A DNA stretch of 20,866 nucleotides from CAZJNX01 sp964547415 (GCA_964547415.1 CAZJNX010000075.1:1-20866); one strand, 5' to 3'. Shown: positions 1 through 7,166, counted from the stretch's first letter. Numbers and translations are program-made. The notes: generated from the letters alone by a model not told the origin.

Positions 1-249
1 ACCCGCTCCACATCGTTGCGGATGCTCTGTTCGAAGATGCCGCCTAACACGACGGTCTCGCCGTTGTTTACCAGCACCTGGGTGGTCACTTCCCGGGTAT
101 CGATGCTGGGGATCCCCTGGAAGGTCTGGCCGACGGTGTCGTTGGAGACGTTGAGATCCATGATGACGCGGTCGTCGGGGGTGATCTGGGGGGTCACCTT
201 GAGGCTCAGGACCGCCTTTTTGAACGAAGTGGAGGTGGCGCCGGAGGAC
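1..249 (-). CDS. pilQ: PilQ type IV pilus secretin, internal fragment (truncated at both ends)
   Basis: Read on the minus strand, this stretch is open throughout and encodes the conserved secretin-domain core: SSGATSTSFKKAVLSL, then VTPQITPDDRVIMDLNVSND, then a segment ending VLVNNGETVVLGGIFEQ. These are hallmark PilQ motifs. PilQ forms the outer-membrane ring through which type IV pili pass. There is no start and no stop: the 5' side merges into an RND gene on the other strand, and the 3' side runs off the window. PilQ similarity is visible up to roughly base 248, while RND similarity on the plus strand already begins near 226, so the two overlap by about 20 bases. GC is visibly lower than in the main part of the contig. 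The combination points to an assembly join rather than a real gene order; the organism of this piece is probably a beta- or gammaproteobacterium (inference). Confidence 0.8.
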
Positions 250-1059
250 CGCGACAGCCTCGGCGACCTCGACCGCTTCACCGTCGCCCTGCCGGACGGC
301 CGCCAGGTGCCGCTGTCGACCGTCGCGGTGATCGAGACCGGCCGCGGCTTCGCCCGCATCGCCCGCATCGACGGGCGGCGCACCGTGACCATCCGCGGCG
401 ATGTCGACCCGCGCGTGGGCAATCTCTCGGAAATCCTCGCCGCCACCCAGGCGGACTTCATGCCCGGCTTTGCCGAGCGCTATCCCGATATCGCGGTCGC
501 GCCGGAGGGCGAGGCGGCCGAGCAGGCAGAGACATCCGGCTCGCTGATGCGCGGCTTCGCGCTCGGGCTGGTCGGCATGTTCGTGCTGCTCAGCTTCCAG
601 TTCCGCAGCTATATCGAACCGGTCATCGTCATGCTGGCCATTCCGCTGGCGCTGATCGGCGTGGTCTGGGGGCACCTGATCATGGGCCAGCAGCTGGTCA
701 TGCCCAGCCTGCTCGGCTATGCCTCGCTGGCCGGCATCGTCGTCAACGACTCCATTCTCATGGTCGCGTTCATCAAGAAGAACGCGGCGGCGGGCATGGA
801 CGTGGTGACGGCCGCCCGGATGGCCAGCCGCGAGCGCTTCCGCCCCGTTCTGCTGACCTCGCTGACCACCATCGCCGGCCTGCTGCCGCTGCTGTTCGAA
901 CAGAGCCTGCAGGCCCAGGTGCTGATCCCACTGGTGACCTCGCTGGCCTTCGGCCTGGCCATGTCGACCGTGCTGGTCCTGGTGCTGCTCCCGTCGACCT
1001 ACGCCATCCTGCACGATTTCCGCCTCACCAGCCTGGCGCGGGAGGAGGCGGTGGGGTGA
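226..1059 (+). CDS. RND-family multidrug/metabolite efflux permease, C-terminal part (5' truncated)
   Basis: This encodes about 277 residues of an AcrB/MexB-type inner-membrane proton-driven pump, which normally has about 1,030 residues. What is present is the end of the second periplasmic porter region (LPDGRQVPLSTVAVIETGRG, then the IDGRRTVTIRGDVD segment) followed by the last membrane block: a helix near GLVGMFVLLSFQFRSYIEP, then PVIVMLAIPLALIGVVWGH, the conserved LAGIVVNDSILMV helix, the cytoplasmic loop RERFRPVLLTSLTTIAGLLP, and the final helix before the TGA stop. The N-terminal two thirds, including the TM4 proton-relay aspartates, are missing because the sequence switches to pilQ on the opposite strand. 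An open frame continues upstream to base 16, but those residues are pilQ antisense. Substrate cannot be inferred. GC is about 60-65 %, lower than after base 2140. Confidence 0.85.
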   Translation, partial: EVEVAPEDRDSLGDLDRFTVALPDGRQVPLSTVAVIETGRGFARIARIDGRRTVTIRGDVDPRVGNLSEILAATQADFMPGFAERYPDIAVAPEGEAAEQAETSGSLMRGFALGLVGMFVLLSFQFRSYIEPVIVMLAIPLALIGVVWGHLIMGQQLVMPSLLGYASLAGIVVNDSILMVAFIKKNAAAGMDVVTAARMASRERFRPVLLTSLTTIAGLLPLLFEQSLQAQVLIPLVTSLAFGLAMSTVLVLVLLPSTYAILHDFRLTSLAREEAVG

Positions 1060-1076
1060 GCAACCAGGTTGGCGGC

Positions 1077-1095
1077 GGTCGGCCGGAAGCCGACC
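1077..1095 (+). terminator. Hairpin after the RND gene, possible terminator
   Basis: A perfect 7-bp inverted repeat, GGTCGGC / GCCGACC, encloses the 5-base loop CGGAA and lies 17 bases after the RND stop codon. The downstream T run is poor (CTTC), so termination activity is uncertain. Confidence 0.4.
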
Positions 1096-1262
1096 CTTCA
1101 AAGCCCCCGCATCGTGGAGCGGCGGCGGGAAAAGCTCCCCGATCGACCAGGATGATTTCGAGACGCAGCAGCTCGCCCGGTCCCAACTCGAAGCCATGGC
1201 TACCCCCGGAACAAACACAGCAATGGCGTGCTCCGAGGCCGAACCAGGGACCCCTCGCGGCT

Positions 1263-1290
1263 TTGCCCATAGGCGGTGCGATGCTATAAG
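1263..1290 (+). promoter_or_regulatory. Candidate sigma-70 type promoter of icd
   Basis: TTGCCC (1263-1268) and TATAAG (1285-1290) are separated by 16 bases and lie 72 bases upstream of the icd start. Spacing and the -10 match are reasonable for a housekeeping promoter; the -35 is only a partial match. It was recognised by eye, without any transcript evidence. Confidence 0.4.
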
Positions 1291-1361
1291 CGGGAGACGC
1301 GCGCGCGGCCGGGGGCAAGAACCGGCCGGCATCCCAGTCCCCCGAGTCCGGCAGGAGCATT

Positions 1362-2588
1362 ATGGCGATGCAGAAAATCAAGGTGACGAATCCGGTCGTC
1401 GAACTCGACGGCGACGAGATGACCCGAATTATCTGGGAATTCATCAAGGAAAAATTGATCCTGCCCTATCTGGATATCGATTTGAAATATTACGACCTTG
1501 GCATTGAGCATCGCGACGCAACCGACGACCTGGTCACTGTCGATGCCGCCAATGCCATCGCCGAACACGGCGTCGGTGTCAAATGTGCCACCATCACCCC
1601 GGACGAGGCGCGGGTCGAGGAGTTCAACCTGAAGAAGATGTGGCGCTCGCCCAACGGCACCATCCGCAACATTCTGGGCGGCACAGTGTTCCGCGAGCCG
1701 ATCATCTGCAAGAATGTGCCGCGCTATGTGCCCGGCTGGCGCAAGCCCATCGTCATCGGCCGCCATGCCTATGGCGACCAGTACCGGGCCACCGATTTTC
1801 GGGTGCCGGGACCGGGCACCCTGACCATGACCTTCATGCCCCGCGACAGTAGCGAGCCGATCGAATACACGGTGTTCGAGTTCGAAGGCTCCGGCGTTGC
1901 CATGGGCATGTACAATGTCGATGAGTCGATCCGCGGTTTCGCCCGCGCCTCCTTCAATTACGGGCTGATGCGGCGCTTCCCGGTCTACATGTCGACCAAG
2001 AACACCATTCTCAAAGCCTATGATGGGCGATTCAAGGACCTGTTCCAGGAGATCTACGAGGCCGAGTTCAAGGACCGGTTCGAGGAACTCGGCATCACCT
2101 ACGAGCACCGTCTTATCGACGACATGGTCGCCTCCGCCCTGAAATGGGAGGGCGGCTTCGTCTGGGCCTGCAAGAACTACGACGGCGACGTGCAGTCCGA
2201 CACGGTGGCCCAGGGCTTCGGCTCCCTCGGCCTGATGACCTCGGTGCTGATGACGCCCGACGGCAAGACGGTGGAGGCCGAGGCCGCCCACGGCACGGTG
2301 ACCCGCCACTACCGCCAGCACCAGCGGGGCGAGGAGACGAGCACCAACTCCACCGCGTCGATCTTCGCCTGGTCGCGGGGCCTTGCCCACCGCGCCAAGC
2401 TCGACGGCAACGACGCGCTCGCGAAGTTCGCCGCCACCCTCGAGAAGGCGACCGTCGGCGCCATCGAGGACGGCCACATGACGAAGGACCTCGCCCTTCT
2501 CGTGGGCGCGGACCAGAAGTGGGAATCGACGACGGGCTTCCTCGACAGCGTCGCCGCCCGCCTCGACCGGGAGATGTCCGCCGCCTGA
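1362..2588 (+). CDS. icd: NADP-dependent isocitrate dehydrogenase
   Basis: The product (408 residues, full length) oxidatively decarboxylates isocitrate to 2-oxoglutarate in the TCA cycle, producing NADPH in the cytosol. It belongs to the dimeric eukaryote-like NADP-IDH group common in alphaproteobacteria: N-terminal NPVVELDGDEMTRIIW, the substrate loop WRSPNGTIRNILGGTVFREP, the metal-binding helix with LIDDMVASALKWEGGFVWAC and KNYDGDVQSD, and the cofactor segment EAAHGTVTRHYR with NSTASIFAW. AGGAG at 1353-1357 precedes ATG 1362; ATG 1368 is an equally plausible start. The gene is a compositional mosaic: hand counts give 37-57 % GC in rows such as 1381-1500 and 2041-2100, but 70-75 % from 2161 on. 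Lysine codons are mixed AAA/AAG up to the AAA at 2142 and only AAG afterwards. The protein reads perfectly through the switch, so the join, if artificial, falls in a strongly conserved stretch. Confidence 0.95.
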   Translation: MAMQKIKVTNPVVELDGDEMTRIIWEFIKEKLILPYLDIDLKYYDLGIEHRDATDDLVTVDAANAIAEHGVGVKCATITPDEARVEEFNLKKMWRSPNGTIRNILGGTVFREPIICKNVPRYVPGWRKPIVIGRHAYGDQYRATDFRVPGPGTLTMTFMPRDSSEPIEYTVFEFEGSGVAMGMYNVDESIRGFARASFNYGLMRRFPVYMSTKNTILKAYDGRFKDLFQEIYEAEFKDRFEELGITYEHRLIDDMVASALKWEGGFVWACKNYDGDVQSDTVAQGFGSLGLMTSVLMTPDGKTVEAEAAHGTVTRHYRQHQRGEETSTNSTASIFAWSRGLAHRAKLDGNDALAKFAATLEKATVGAIEDGHMTKDLALLVGADQKWESTTGFLDSVAARLDREMSAA

Positions 2589-2605
2589 GCCGCCCGGGGC
2601 CGGAC

Positions 2606-2630
2606 GCCCGCCGCCTTGCGCGCGGCGGGC
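2606..2630. terminator. Strong GC hairpin between convergent icd and DMT exporter gene
   Basis: A perfect 9-bp inverted repeat, GCCCGCCGC (2606-2614) / GCGGCGGGC (2622-2630), has a 7-base loop, CTTGCGC. It sits in the 54-base gap between two convergent stop codons, where a bidirectional terminator is expected. There is no clear U tract on the plus side (CCCTTCCC), so it may be a GC-rich, weak-tail terminator. Confidence 0.6.
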
Positions 2631-2642
2631 CCTTCCCGCCCG

Positions 2643-3578
2643 TCAGGTCATCGGCGTCGGCGGCACCCGCGGGCCCATGCTGAGCTGCCGCTCCCGGTGG
2701 AAGACGTAGATCCCCGCCGCCACGATGATCGCCGTGCCGGCCCATGTCATCCGGTCCGGGAAGTCGCCGAACACGAGCCAGCCGAGCAGGGTGGCCGAGA
2801 TGATCTCCAGGTACTGGAGCGGCGCGGCGGCACCCGCGTCCACCTTGGCGAGGGCGTTGGCGATCAGCTGGTGCGTGAGGGCGGCGATCACCCCCATGCC
2901 GGCGAACAGCAGGAGCTCCCGCCCCGTCGGGACCAGTGGGGCGGCGGTCGCGGGCGCCAGGACCCATCCCCCGGCGGCCAGCAGGGCGAGCGTCAGCATG
3001 GCGAACACGCCGGTCCAGAACTGGAGGGCGAGGCGGCTGCCCCGCCGCGCCATCATCCGCGTCACCAGCATGTAGAACGAGAAGAAGACGGCCGCGGCGA
3101 GCGGCCAGGCCGCCGCCGGCCCGTAGGCGGCGACGTTGGGCCGCAGCACCACCAGCGCCCCGGCGAGCCCCACGACGACGGCGAGGAGCCGCCGCCACCC
3201 GATTCCCTCCTTCAGGAGGATCCCGGCGAGCACCGTCAGGATCAGCGGCTCCACGAAGAAGATGGCGATGGCGTTCGCCACCGGCATCGCGTCGAGGGCG
3301 AGGTTGATGGCAAAGAGCGCGAGGCCGAGGCACACGCCCGCCGCGGCGTGATGGCGGTTGGGCCGGGTGAGGCGGCCGGCGAGAAGCACGATCGGCAGGA
3401 GGATCAGGGACTGGGCGAAGAAGCGCCCGAAGCCGACCTCCGCCGCCGGCAGCCGCTCCATCAACAGCTTGGCGATCACGTCGAGGCCGGGCACGAGCAG
3501 CATGGCCACGACCATGAAGGTCATGCCGACGGTGGCATCGGCCCGGGCGTCGGAGGGAGCGGCGGACGACATCCCCAT
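2643..3578 (-). CDS. DMT superfamily (EamA-type) inner-membrane transporter
   Basis: This is a 311-residue hydrophobic protein with about ten membrane helices in two EamA halves: the first from TFMVVAMLLVPGLDVIAKLL through FFVEPLILTVLAGILLKE, the second from WPLAAAVFFSFYMLVTRMM through WAGTAIIVAAGIYVF. The motif with a conserved proline and glutamate (FFVEPLI, PLQYLEIISATLLGW) is typical of the family, which exports metabolites such as amino acids or imports nucleotide-type solutes. The substrate cannot be told from sequence. Met codons at 3578 and 3572 are both plausible starts; the frame extends to 3614 with an arginine-rich leader that does not look coding. It is convergent with icd and separated from the upstream minus-strand gene by about 210 bases, so it is probably transcribed alone. 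Confidence 0.85.
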   Translation of the reverse strand: MGMSSAAPSDARADATVGMTFMVVAMLLVPGLDVIAKLLMERLPAAEVGFGRFFAQSLILLPIVLLAGRLTRPNRHHAAAGVCLGLALFAINLALDAMPVANAIAIFFVEPLILTVLAGILLKEGIGWRRLLAVVVGLAGALVVLRPNVAAYGPAAAWPLAAAVFFSFYMLVTRMMARRGSRLALQFWTGVFAMLTLALLAAGGWVLAPATAAPLVPTGRELLLFAGMGVIAALTHQLIANALAKVDAGAAAPLQYLEIISATLLGWLVFGDFPDRMTWAGTAIIVAAGIYVFHRERQLSMGPRVPPTPMT

Positions 3579-3775
3579 CCCGTGCCAGCGACGGGCGCGG
3601 GCGGAAAGCGCCACCGCCGCAGGACAGCCACGCGCCGGGCGGGGGCGTCGCGGACGGGGGCGACCGGGGGGCGAGCGTCGCGCCGGGCACGGGTCCGCGA
3701 CCGGCGGGGTCCGGGGCTTTTCGGCCGCGGCGGACCGCCCGCAGGGTCGTCCCGCCGTCGGAAGGGACCGGGGCG

Positions 3776-3790
3776 GGGCGCCCTGCGCCC
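3776..3790 (-). terminator. Short GC hairpin directly after the cNMP-binding gene
   Basis: GGGCGC / GCGCCC forms a 6-bp stem around a 3-base loop, one base beyond the stop codon of the small cyclic-nucleotide-binding gene. The position fits a terminator for the response-regulator operon. The following sequence is GC-rich without a U tract. Confidence 0.35.
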
Positions 3791-3791
3791 G

Positions 3792-4244
3792 TCAGCGCGG
3801 GGCGAGGCGGTCGGCGACGGGGGCGAGATCCTCCACGAAGCGTTCCGAGCGGGCGAGAAGGGCGGCGTGCACCCGCTCGGCCGCGCCCGGGAACTCGGTG
3901 AGGATCCGCCGCATGCCCGCCCGCGGCAGGAACAGGAGCTCGGTGGAGACGACCGCCCGCGCGGTGAAGCGGTGGGCCGTCTCCACGAACAGGGCCGTCT
4001 CGTCGAGGAGGGTGCCGACGCTCGCCACCCGGTCCAGCACCTCGCCCGACGGCAGGGCGAGCGCCATCTGCCCGGCGAGCACCAGCGCCGCCCCGTCCGC
4101 CGGCTCGCCCGCCTGCCACAGGACGTCCCGCGCGCGGGCCGTCACGTGCTCGGCGCCGAAGGCGAACAGGCGCAGCTGCTCCTCGTCGAGGCAGCCGAGG
4201 ACGCCGGCCTTGCGCATGACGGCGATGTCGCGGGCAAGGCTCAT
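3792..4244 (-). CDS. Stand-alone cyclic nucleotide-binding-domain protein
   Basis: This 150-residue protein consists almost entirely of a CRP-like beta-roll: an N-terminal helix (KAGVLGCLDEEQLRLFAFGA), then VLWQAGEPADGAALVLAGQM, EVLDRVASVGTLLDETALFV, and RFTARAVVSTELLFLPRAGM followed by a C-terminal helix. There is no DNA-binding helix-turn-helix, so it is not a CRP/FNR regulator, and the phosphate-binding RxA signature of true cAMP-binding domains is not obvious (around TARAVV only an approximate match). Its ATG overlaps the TGA of the response regulator (ATGA at 4241-4244, read on the minus strand), which implies translational coupling and a shared role. It may be a ligand-responsive partner or modulator of the regulator (inference). 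Function is unknown. Confidence 0.75.
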   Translation of the reverse strand: MSLARDIAVMRKAGVLGCLDEEQLRLFAFGAEHVTARARDVLWQAGEPADGAALVLAGQMALALPSGEVLDRVASVGTLLDETALFVETAHRFTARAVVSTELLFLPRAGMRRILTEFPGAAERVHAALLARSERFVEDLAPVADRLAPR

Positions 4245-4951
4245 GCGACGGTCCGGCTGTCGGAGGGGCGCGGCACCAGCTTGTAGCCGCCGCCCTCGGT
4301 CACGAGGAGCTCGGCGTCGGACGGGTTGCGCTCGATCTTCTGGCGGAGGCGATAGATGTGGGTCTCGAGGGTGTGGGTCGTCACGCCCGAGTTGTAGCCC
4401 CACACCTCGTGCAGGAGCACCTCCCGCGTCACCGGCCGCTCGCCCGCCCGGTAGAGGTATTTCAGGATCGCCGTCTCCTTCTCGGTGAGGCGGACCTTGC
4501 GCCCGCCCTCCTCGAGGAGCAGCTTGGCGCTGGGCTTGAACGTGTAGTGGCCGATGGCGAAGGTGGCGTCCTCGCTCTGCTCGAACTGCCTCAGGTGCGC
4601 GCGGATGCGGGCGAGCAGGACGGCGAAGCGGAAGGGCTTCGTCACGTAGTCGTTGGCCCCCGCCTCGAGGCCGAGGATGGTGTCGGCATCGCTGTCATGG
4701 CCGGTGAGCACGATGACGGGCGCCTTGAAGCCGGCCTTGCGGAGCATCTTGACCGCCTCGCGGCCGTCGATGTCGGGAAGGCCCACGTCCATGAGGACGA
4801 TGTCCGGCTCGGCCTGCTTGGCGGCCTCGATGCCGCGGGCGGCGGTGTCGGCGGCGATGACCTTGAACTCGTCGTAAAGGTTGAGCTGCTCTTCCAGGCC
4901 CTCGCGCAGGTCGTCGTCGTCGTCCACCAGGAGGATCGTTCGTGCCGCCAT
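4241..4951 (-). CDS. OmpR-family response regulator, CenR-like candidate
   Basis: This is a 236-residue two-component response regulator. The receiver domain (about residues 4-120) has the acidic run near DDDDD at 10-14, phospho-acceptor Asp55 in IVLMDVGLPD, Thr83 (VLTGHD) and Lys105 (YVTKPF). The winged-helix DNA-binding domain (about 135-230) carries VRLTEKETAILKYLYRAGE and THTLETHIYRLRQKIE. Start 4951 was chosen because GAGAAGAGGGCG lies just upstream; the frame continues to 5089 without domain content. No histidine kinase is encoded in the window, so the partner must be elsewhere. Sequence style and the neighbouring L,D-transpeptidase gene recall the alphaproteobacterial cell-envelope regulator CenR, but I cannot confirm orthology. 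It is divergent from the ldt-dapF pair across a 90-base gap and may regulate it (inference). Confidence 0.9.
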   Translation of the reverse strand: MAARTILLVDDDDDLREGLEEQLNLYDEFKVIAADTAARGIEAAKQAEPDIVLMDVGLPDIDGREAVKMLRKAGFKAPVIVLTGHDSDADTILGLEAGANDYVTKPFRFAVLLARIRAHLRQFEQSEDATFAIGHYTFKPSAKLLLEEGGRKVRLTEKETAILKYLYRAGERPVTREVLLHEVWGYNSGVTTHTLETHIYRLRQKIERNPSDAELLVTEGGGYKLVPRPSDSRTVA

Positions 4952-5041
4952 GTTCGCCCTCTTCTCGCCAGCGCCCTGATCCGGCCGTGCGCGGCAGATT
5001 TGGGTGCCGCTCTCCCCGGTTGTGATAAGGAAGCGCTCGCG

Positions 5042-5677
5042 GTGAACAACAATCCCGTGAACCCGGCCGGTCTCACCGGGCTCCGCCACCGCCGGCGGCG
5101 ACCGCGCCCACGCCGGCCGCGTCGCCCGTTCGCGGTCGCCCCCCGCCCCGTCGATCCCCGCCAGGCGGTGGCGAGCCTGCCGGGGCGCACGCTCATCGCC
5201 GCCGCCGGGGCCGGCCGCTTCCGCGCCCTCAAGCGCGAGGGCGACGGGGCGACGCCGGTGGGGCGCCTCGTCCCGCTCGCCGTCCTGTGGCGTCCCGACC
5301 GCGTCGCGGCGCCCGACGCGGTCCTGCCGGGCCGGCCGGCCGCGCCCCGGGACGGCTGGTCGGACGATCCGGCCGATTTCCTCTATAACCGCTACCGCCG
5401 GCTACCGTCGAGTTGCGGCCACGAGCGGCTGTGGCGGGACGACGGGCTCTACGACGTCCTCGTGGTGACCGACCACAACCAGCGACCGCGGGTGCGCGGG
5501 CGCGGCAGCGCCATCTTCGTCCACGTGGCGCGGCCGGGCCTTCTGCCGACGGCCGGTTGCCTCGCCTTCGCGGCCGGGGACTGGCGGCGCCTCGGGCGGG
5601 TGATCGCGGGGCGCGCCTTCGCGGTCCGCGCACCGCCGCGACCGGTGCGGCGAGCGAGACGGGAGAAGCGACGGTGA
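5042..5677 (+). CDS. YkuD-fold L,D-transpeptidase family protein
   Basis: This 211-residue protein has an L,D-transpeptidase catalytic domain. The family breaks and forms peptidoglycan peptide bonds at L,D centres, often cross-linking meso-DAP residues. Visible features are the phrase LWRDDGLYDVLVVTDHN, the nucleotide-independent catalytic His161 in GSAIFVHVARPG and nucleophile Cys173 in LPTAGCLAF. The GTG at 5042 is preceded by AAGGAAG (5027-5033) at 8-base spacing; an open frame runs further upstream but is antisense to the response regulator. The N terminus is arginine-rich and has no hydrophobic signal peptide, which is odd for a periplasmic enzyme and typical of the short proteobacterial subgroup (known in outline; whether this one makes 1,3 or 3,3 links cannot be told). 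The stop overlaps the dapF start (GTGA, 5674-5677). Confidence 0.85.
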   Translation: MNNNPVNPAGLTGLRHRRRRPRPRRPRRPFAVAPRPVDPRQAVASLPGRTLIAAAGAGRFRALKREGDGATPVGRLVPLAVLWRPDRVAAPDAVLPGRPAAPRDGWSDDPADFLYNRYRRLPSSCGHERLWRDDGLYDVLVVTDHNQRPRVRGRGSAIFVHVARPGLLPTAGCLAFAAGDWRRLGRVIAGRAFAVRAPPRPVRRARREKRR

Positions 5678-6537
5678 AGCTGTGGAAGATGAACGGCCTC
5701 GGCAACGATTTCGCCGTGGTGGACGCCCGGGCGGCCCCGTTCGCGCCGCCCGCGGAGGGAATCGTGGCCCTTGCCGACCGGCGGACCGGCATCGGTTTCG
5801 ACCAGCTCGTCACCCTCGGCCCGCCGCGGGCGGGCGGGGACGTGTTCATGGGGATCCACAACGCGGACGGCGGGGCGGTGTCCGCCTGCGGCAACGCCAC
5901 CCGCTGCGTCGCCGCCCTCCTCATGGGGGAGACGGGCCGGGAGGAGGCGGTGGTGGAGACCGCCGCGGGCGACCTTTCCGCCCGCCGCGGCCGGGACGGG
6001 AGGATCGTGGTCGACATGGGCGCCCCGCGCCTGTCGCCGGCGCAGATCCCGATCGCGCCGGCCGCCGGCACGGGGCGGGACCTCGCGGTGCCGGCCGCGA
6101 CGGCCGCAGGCCTCGGCACGGGCACCGCGGTCGGCATGGGCAACCCGCACGTGGTCTTCTTCGTGGAGGACCCGGCGGCGGTGGACCTTCCCGCCGTCGG
6201 CCCGGCCGTGGAGCACGATCCGCTGTTCCCGGAGCGGGTGAACGCCTCCTTCGCGGCGGTCCGCCCGGGGGGCGGGATAGTCGCCCGGGTCTGGGAGCGG
6301 GGGGCTGGCGCCACCCTCGCCTGCGGGACGGCGGCGTGCGCCATCCTGGTCGCCGCCCACCTCACCGGGCGCACGGGGCGTGCCGCGCGGGTCCATCTGC
6401 CGGGCGGCGCCCTCGACATCGCCTGGCTCCCGTCCGGCACGGTGACGATGGAGGGGCCGGTGGCGCTCGAGTTCGAGGGCGAGATCGACCCCGCCACCCT
6501 TTGCTGGCGCCGCGCAGCGGACGGCACAGCCGCCTGA
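5674..6537 (+). CDS. dapF: Diaminopimelate epimerase
   Basis: The product (287 residues) converts LL-diaminopimelate to meso-DAP, for lysine biosynthesis and as the third residue of the peptidoglycan stem. It is PLP-independent and uses two cysteines as acid and base; both are present, Cys72 in SACGNATRC and Cys217 in ATLACGTAAC. The N terminus, LWKMNGLGNDFAVVDAR, and GMGNPHVVFFVED are family hallmarks. It starts at GTG 5674, overlapping the L,D-transpeptidase stop by GTGA and with GGGAG upstream. This translational coupling joins synthesis of meso-DAP to an enzyme family that cross-links it. In many alphaproteobacteria dapF is followed by a MiaB-like gene; here the next gene is unrelated and convergent. 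Confidence 0.95.
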   Translation: MKLWKMNGLGNDFAVVDARAAPFAPPAEGIVALADRRTGIGFDQLVTLGPPRAGGDVFMGIHNADGGAVSACGNATRCVAALLMGETGREEAVVETAAGDLSARRGRDGRIVVDMGAPRLSPAQIPIAPAAGTGRDLAVPAATAAGLGTGTAVGMGNPHVVFFVEDPAAVDLPAVGPAVEHDPLFPERVNASFAAVRPGGGIVARVWERGAGATLACGTAACAILVAAHLTGRTGRAARVHLPGGALDIAWLPSGTVTMEGPVALEFEGEIDPATLCWRRAADGTAA

Positions 6538-6715
6538 GGCCACCGTCCATTCTCCGCCGCCCCGCCCATGGTCCGCCGAGCCGGCGAGAGGGACGGGCCG
6601 ACGTTCCGCCGACGCCGCCCCTTCCCGGACCACGCCGCTCATCGGCCGCTCGGGGGAGCGCGCCGCCTCCGTGCCCCTCCGCCGGACGGGCCGGCGCGGC
6701 CGCCCGGCCGTCGCC

Positions 6716-7021
6716 TCACAGGGGCGTGGCGGCGTCGTCGGCCACCTCGTAGCGGGTGAGCTGGCGGCGGGCGCCGCCGATCTCCTCGATCGCCTGGCGC
6801 CACAGGGCCATGTGGGCGCTGTTGGCGTGGGCGTCGAGCGCGGCCGCGTCGCGCCAGGCCTCGGCCACCACGAGGCGGCCCGGCACCAGCGGATCGAAGG
6901 CGAGGGCGTAGGCGATGCACCCGTCCTCCTTCCGGCTCTCGGCCACCTGGCGGTGGACGGCGGGCGTGAACGCGCCCGTGGCGTCTGGGTCGAAGTCGAT
7001 GTGTCCCATGAGAAGGATCAA
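6716..7021 (-). CDS. Antibiotic biosynthesis monooxygenase-domain protein (quinol monooxygenase-like)
   Basis: This 101-residue protein has the ABM/dimeric alpha-beta barrel fold: beta strand HIDFDPDA, a helix with FTPAVHRQVAESRKEDGC, strand YALAFDPLVPGRLVVAEAWRD, then the LDAHANSAHMALWRQAIEEI segment with the characteristic His. The family includes cofactor-free monooxygenases such as YgiN as well as proteins without known activity. A TTG start at 7021 fits best: GGGAGG lies 5 bases upstream and the resulting N terminus (MILLMGHIDFDP) matches the family; ATG 7009 is the alternative. It is divergent from the ureohydrolase operon across 145 bases and convergent with dapF. The substrate is unknown. 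Confidence 0.8.
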   Translation of the reverse strand: MILLMGHIDFDPDATGAFTPAVHRQVAESRKEDGCIAYALAFDPLVPGRLVVAEAWRDAAALDAHANSAHMALWRQAIEEIGGARRQLTRYEVADDAATPL

Positions 7022-7166
7022 GGCGGCCTCCCGGTCGAACGCGTGTGCACCGTGCCGTTCATCTGAGCAGGCCACCCCCCGTGCGGCAAGGCCCCACCGT
7101 CGCTGCCACCGCGCCCGGCCCGGCACGGAAGCTGCTTGTGGCCCCGCGGCTTCAAGGGAGGGCACC

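Larger units (their letters stand above)
1060..1361. other. Intergenic region between the RND gene and icd
   Basis: This 302-base stretch has no convincing coding sequence; the short open frames in it are arginine- and proline-rich and have no recognisable domain. It holds a hairpin just after the RND stop and a promoter-like pair of hexamers before icd, both listed separately. I see no tRNA or repeat. Confidence 0.6.

Noticed and set aside
2113..4119. Long minus-strand open frame (about 668 codons) across the 3' part of icd, the DMT gene and the cNMP gene
   Set aside because: It is arginine/glycine/proline-rich throughout, crosses real genes in other frames and has no recognisable motif.
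5000..5028. TTGGGT-17-TGATAA as a promoter for the L,D-transpeptidase gene
   Set aside because: Transcription would start near 5035, downstream of the ribosome site at 5027-5033 that supports the GTG start, so the two interpretations conflict.
7022..7166. Possible guanidine-class riboswitch upstream of the ureohydrolase; also a CCGTGCC/GGCACGG inverted repeat (7050-7056 with 7122-7128)
   Set aside because: No conserved ykkC-type sequence blocks are seen, and a 7-bp repeat about 65 bases apart is readily explained by chance in GC-rich DNA.
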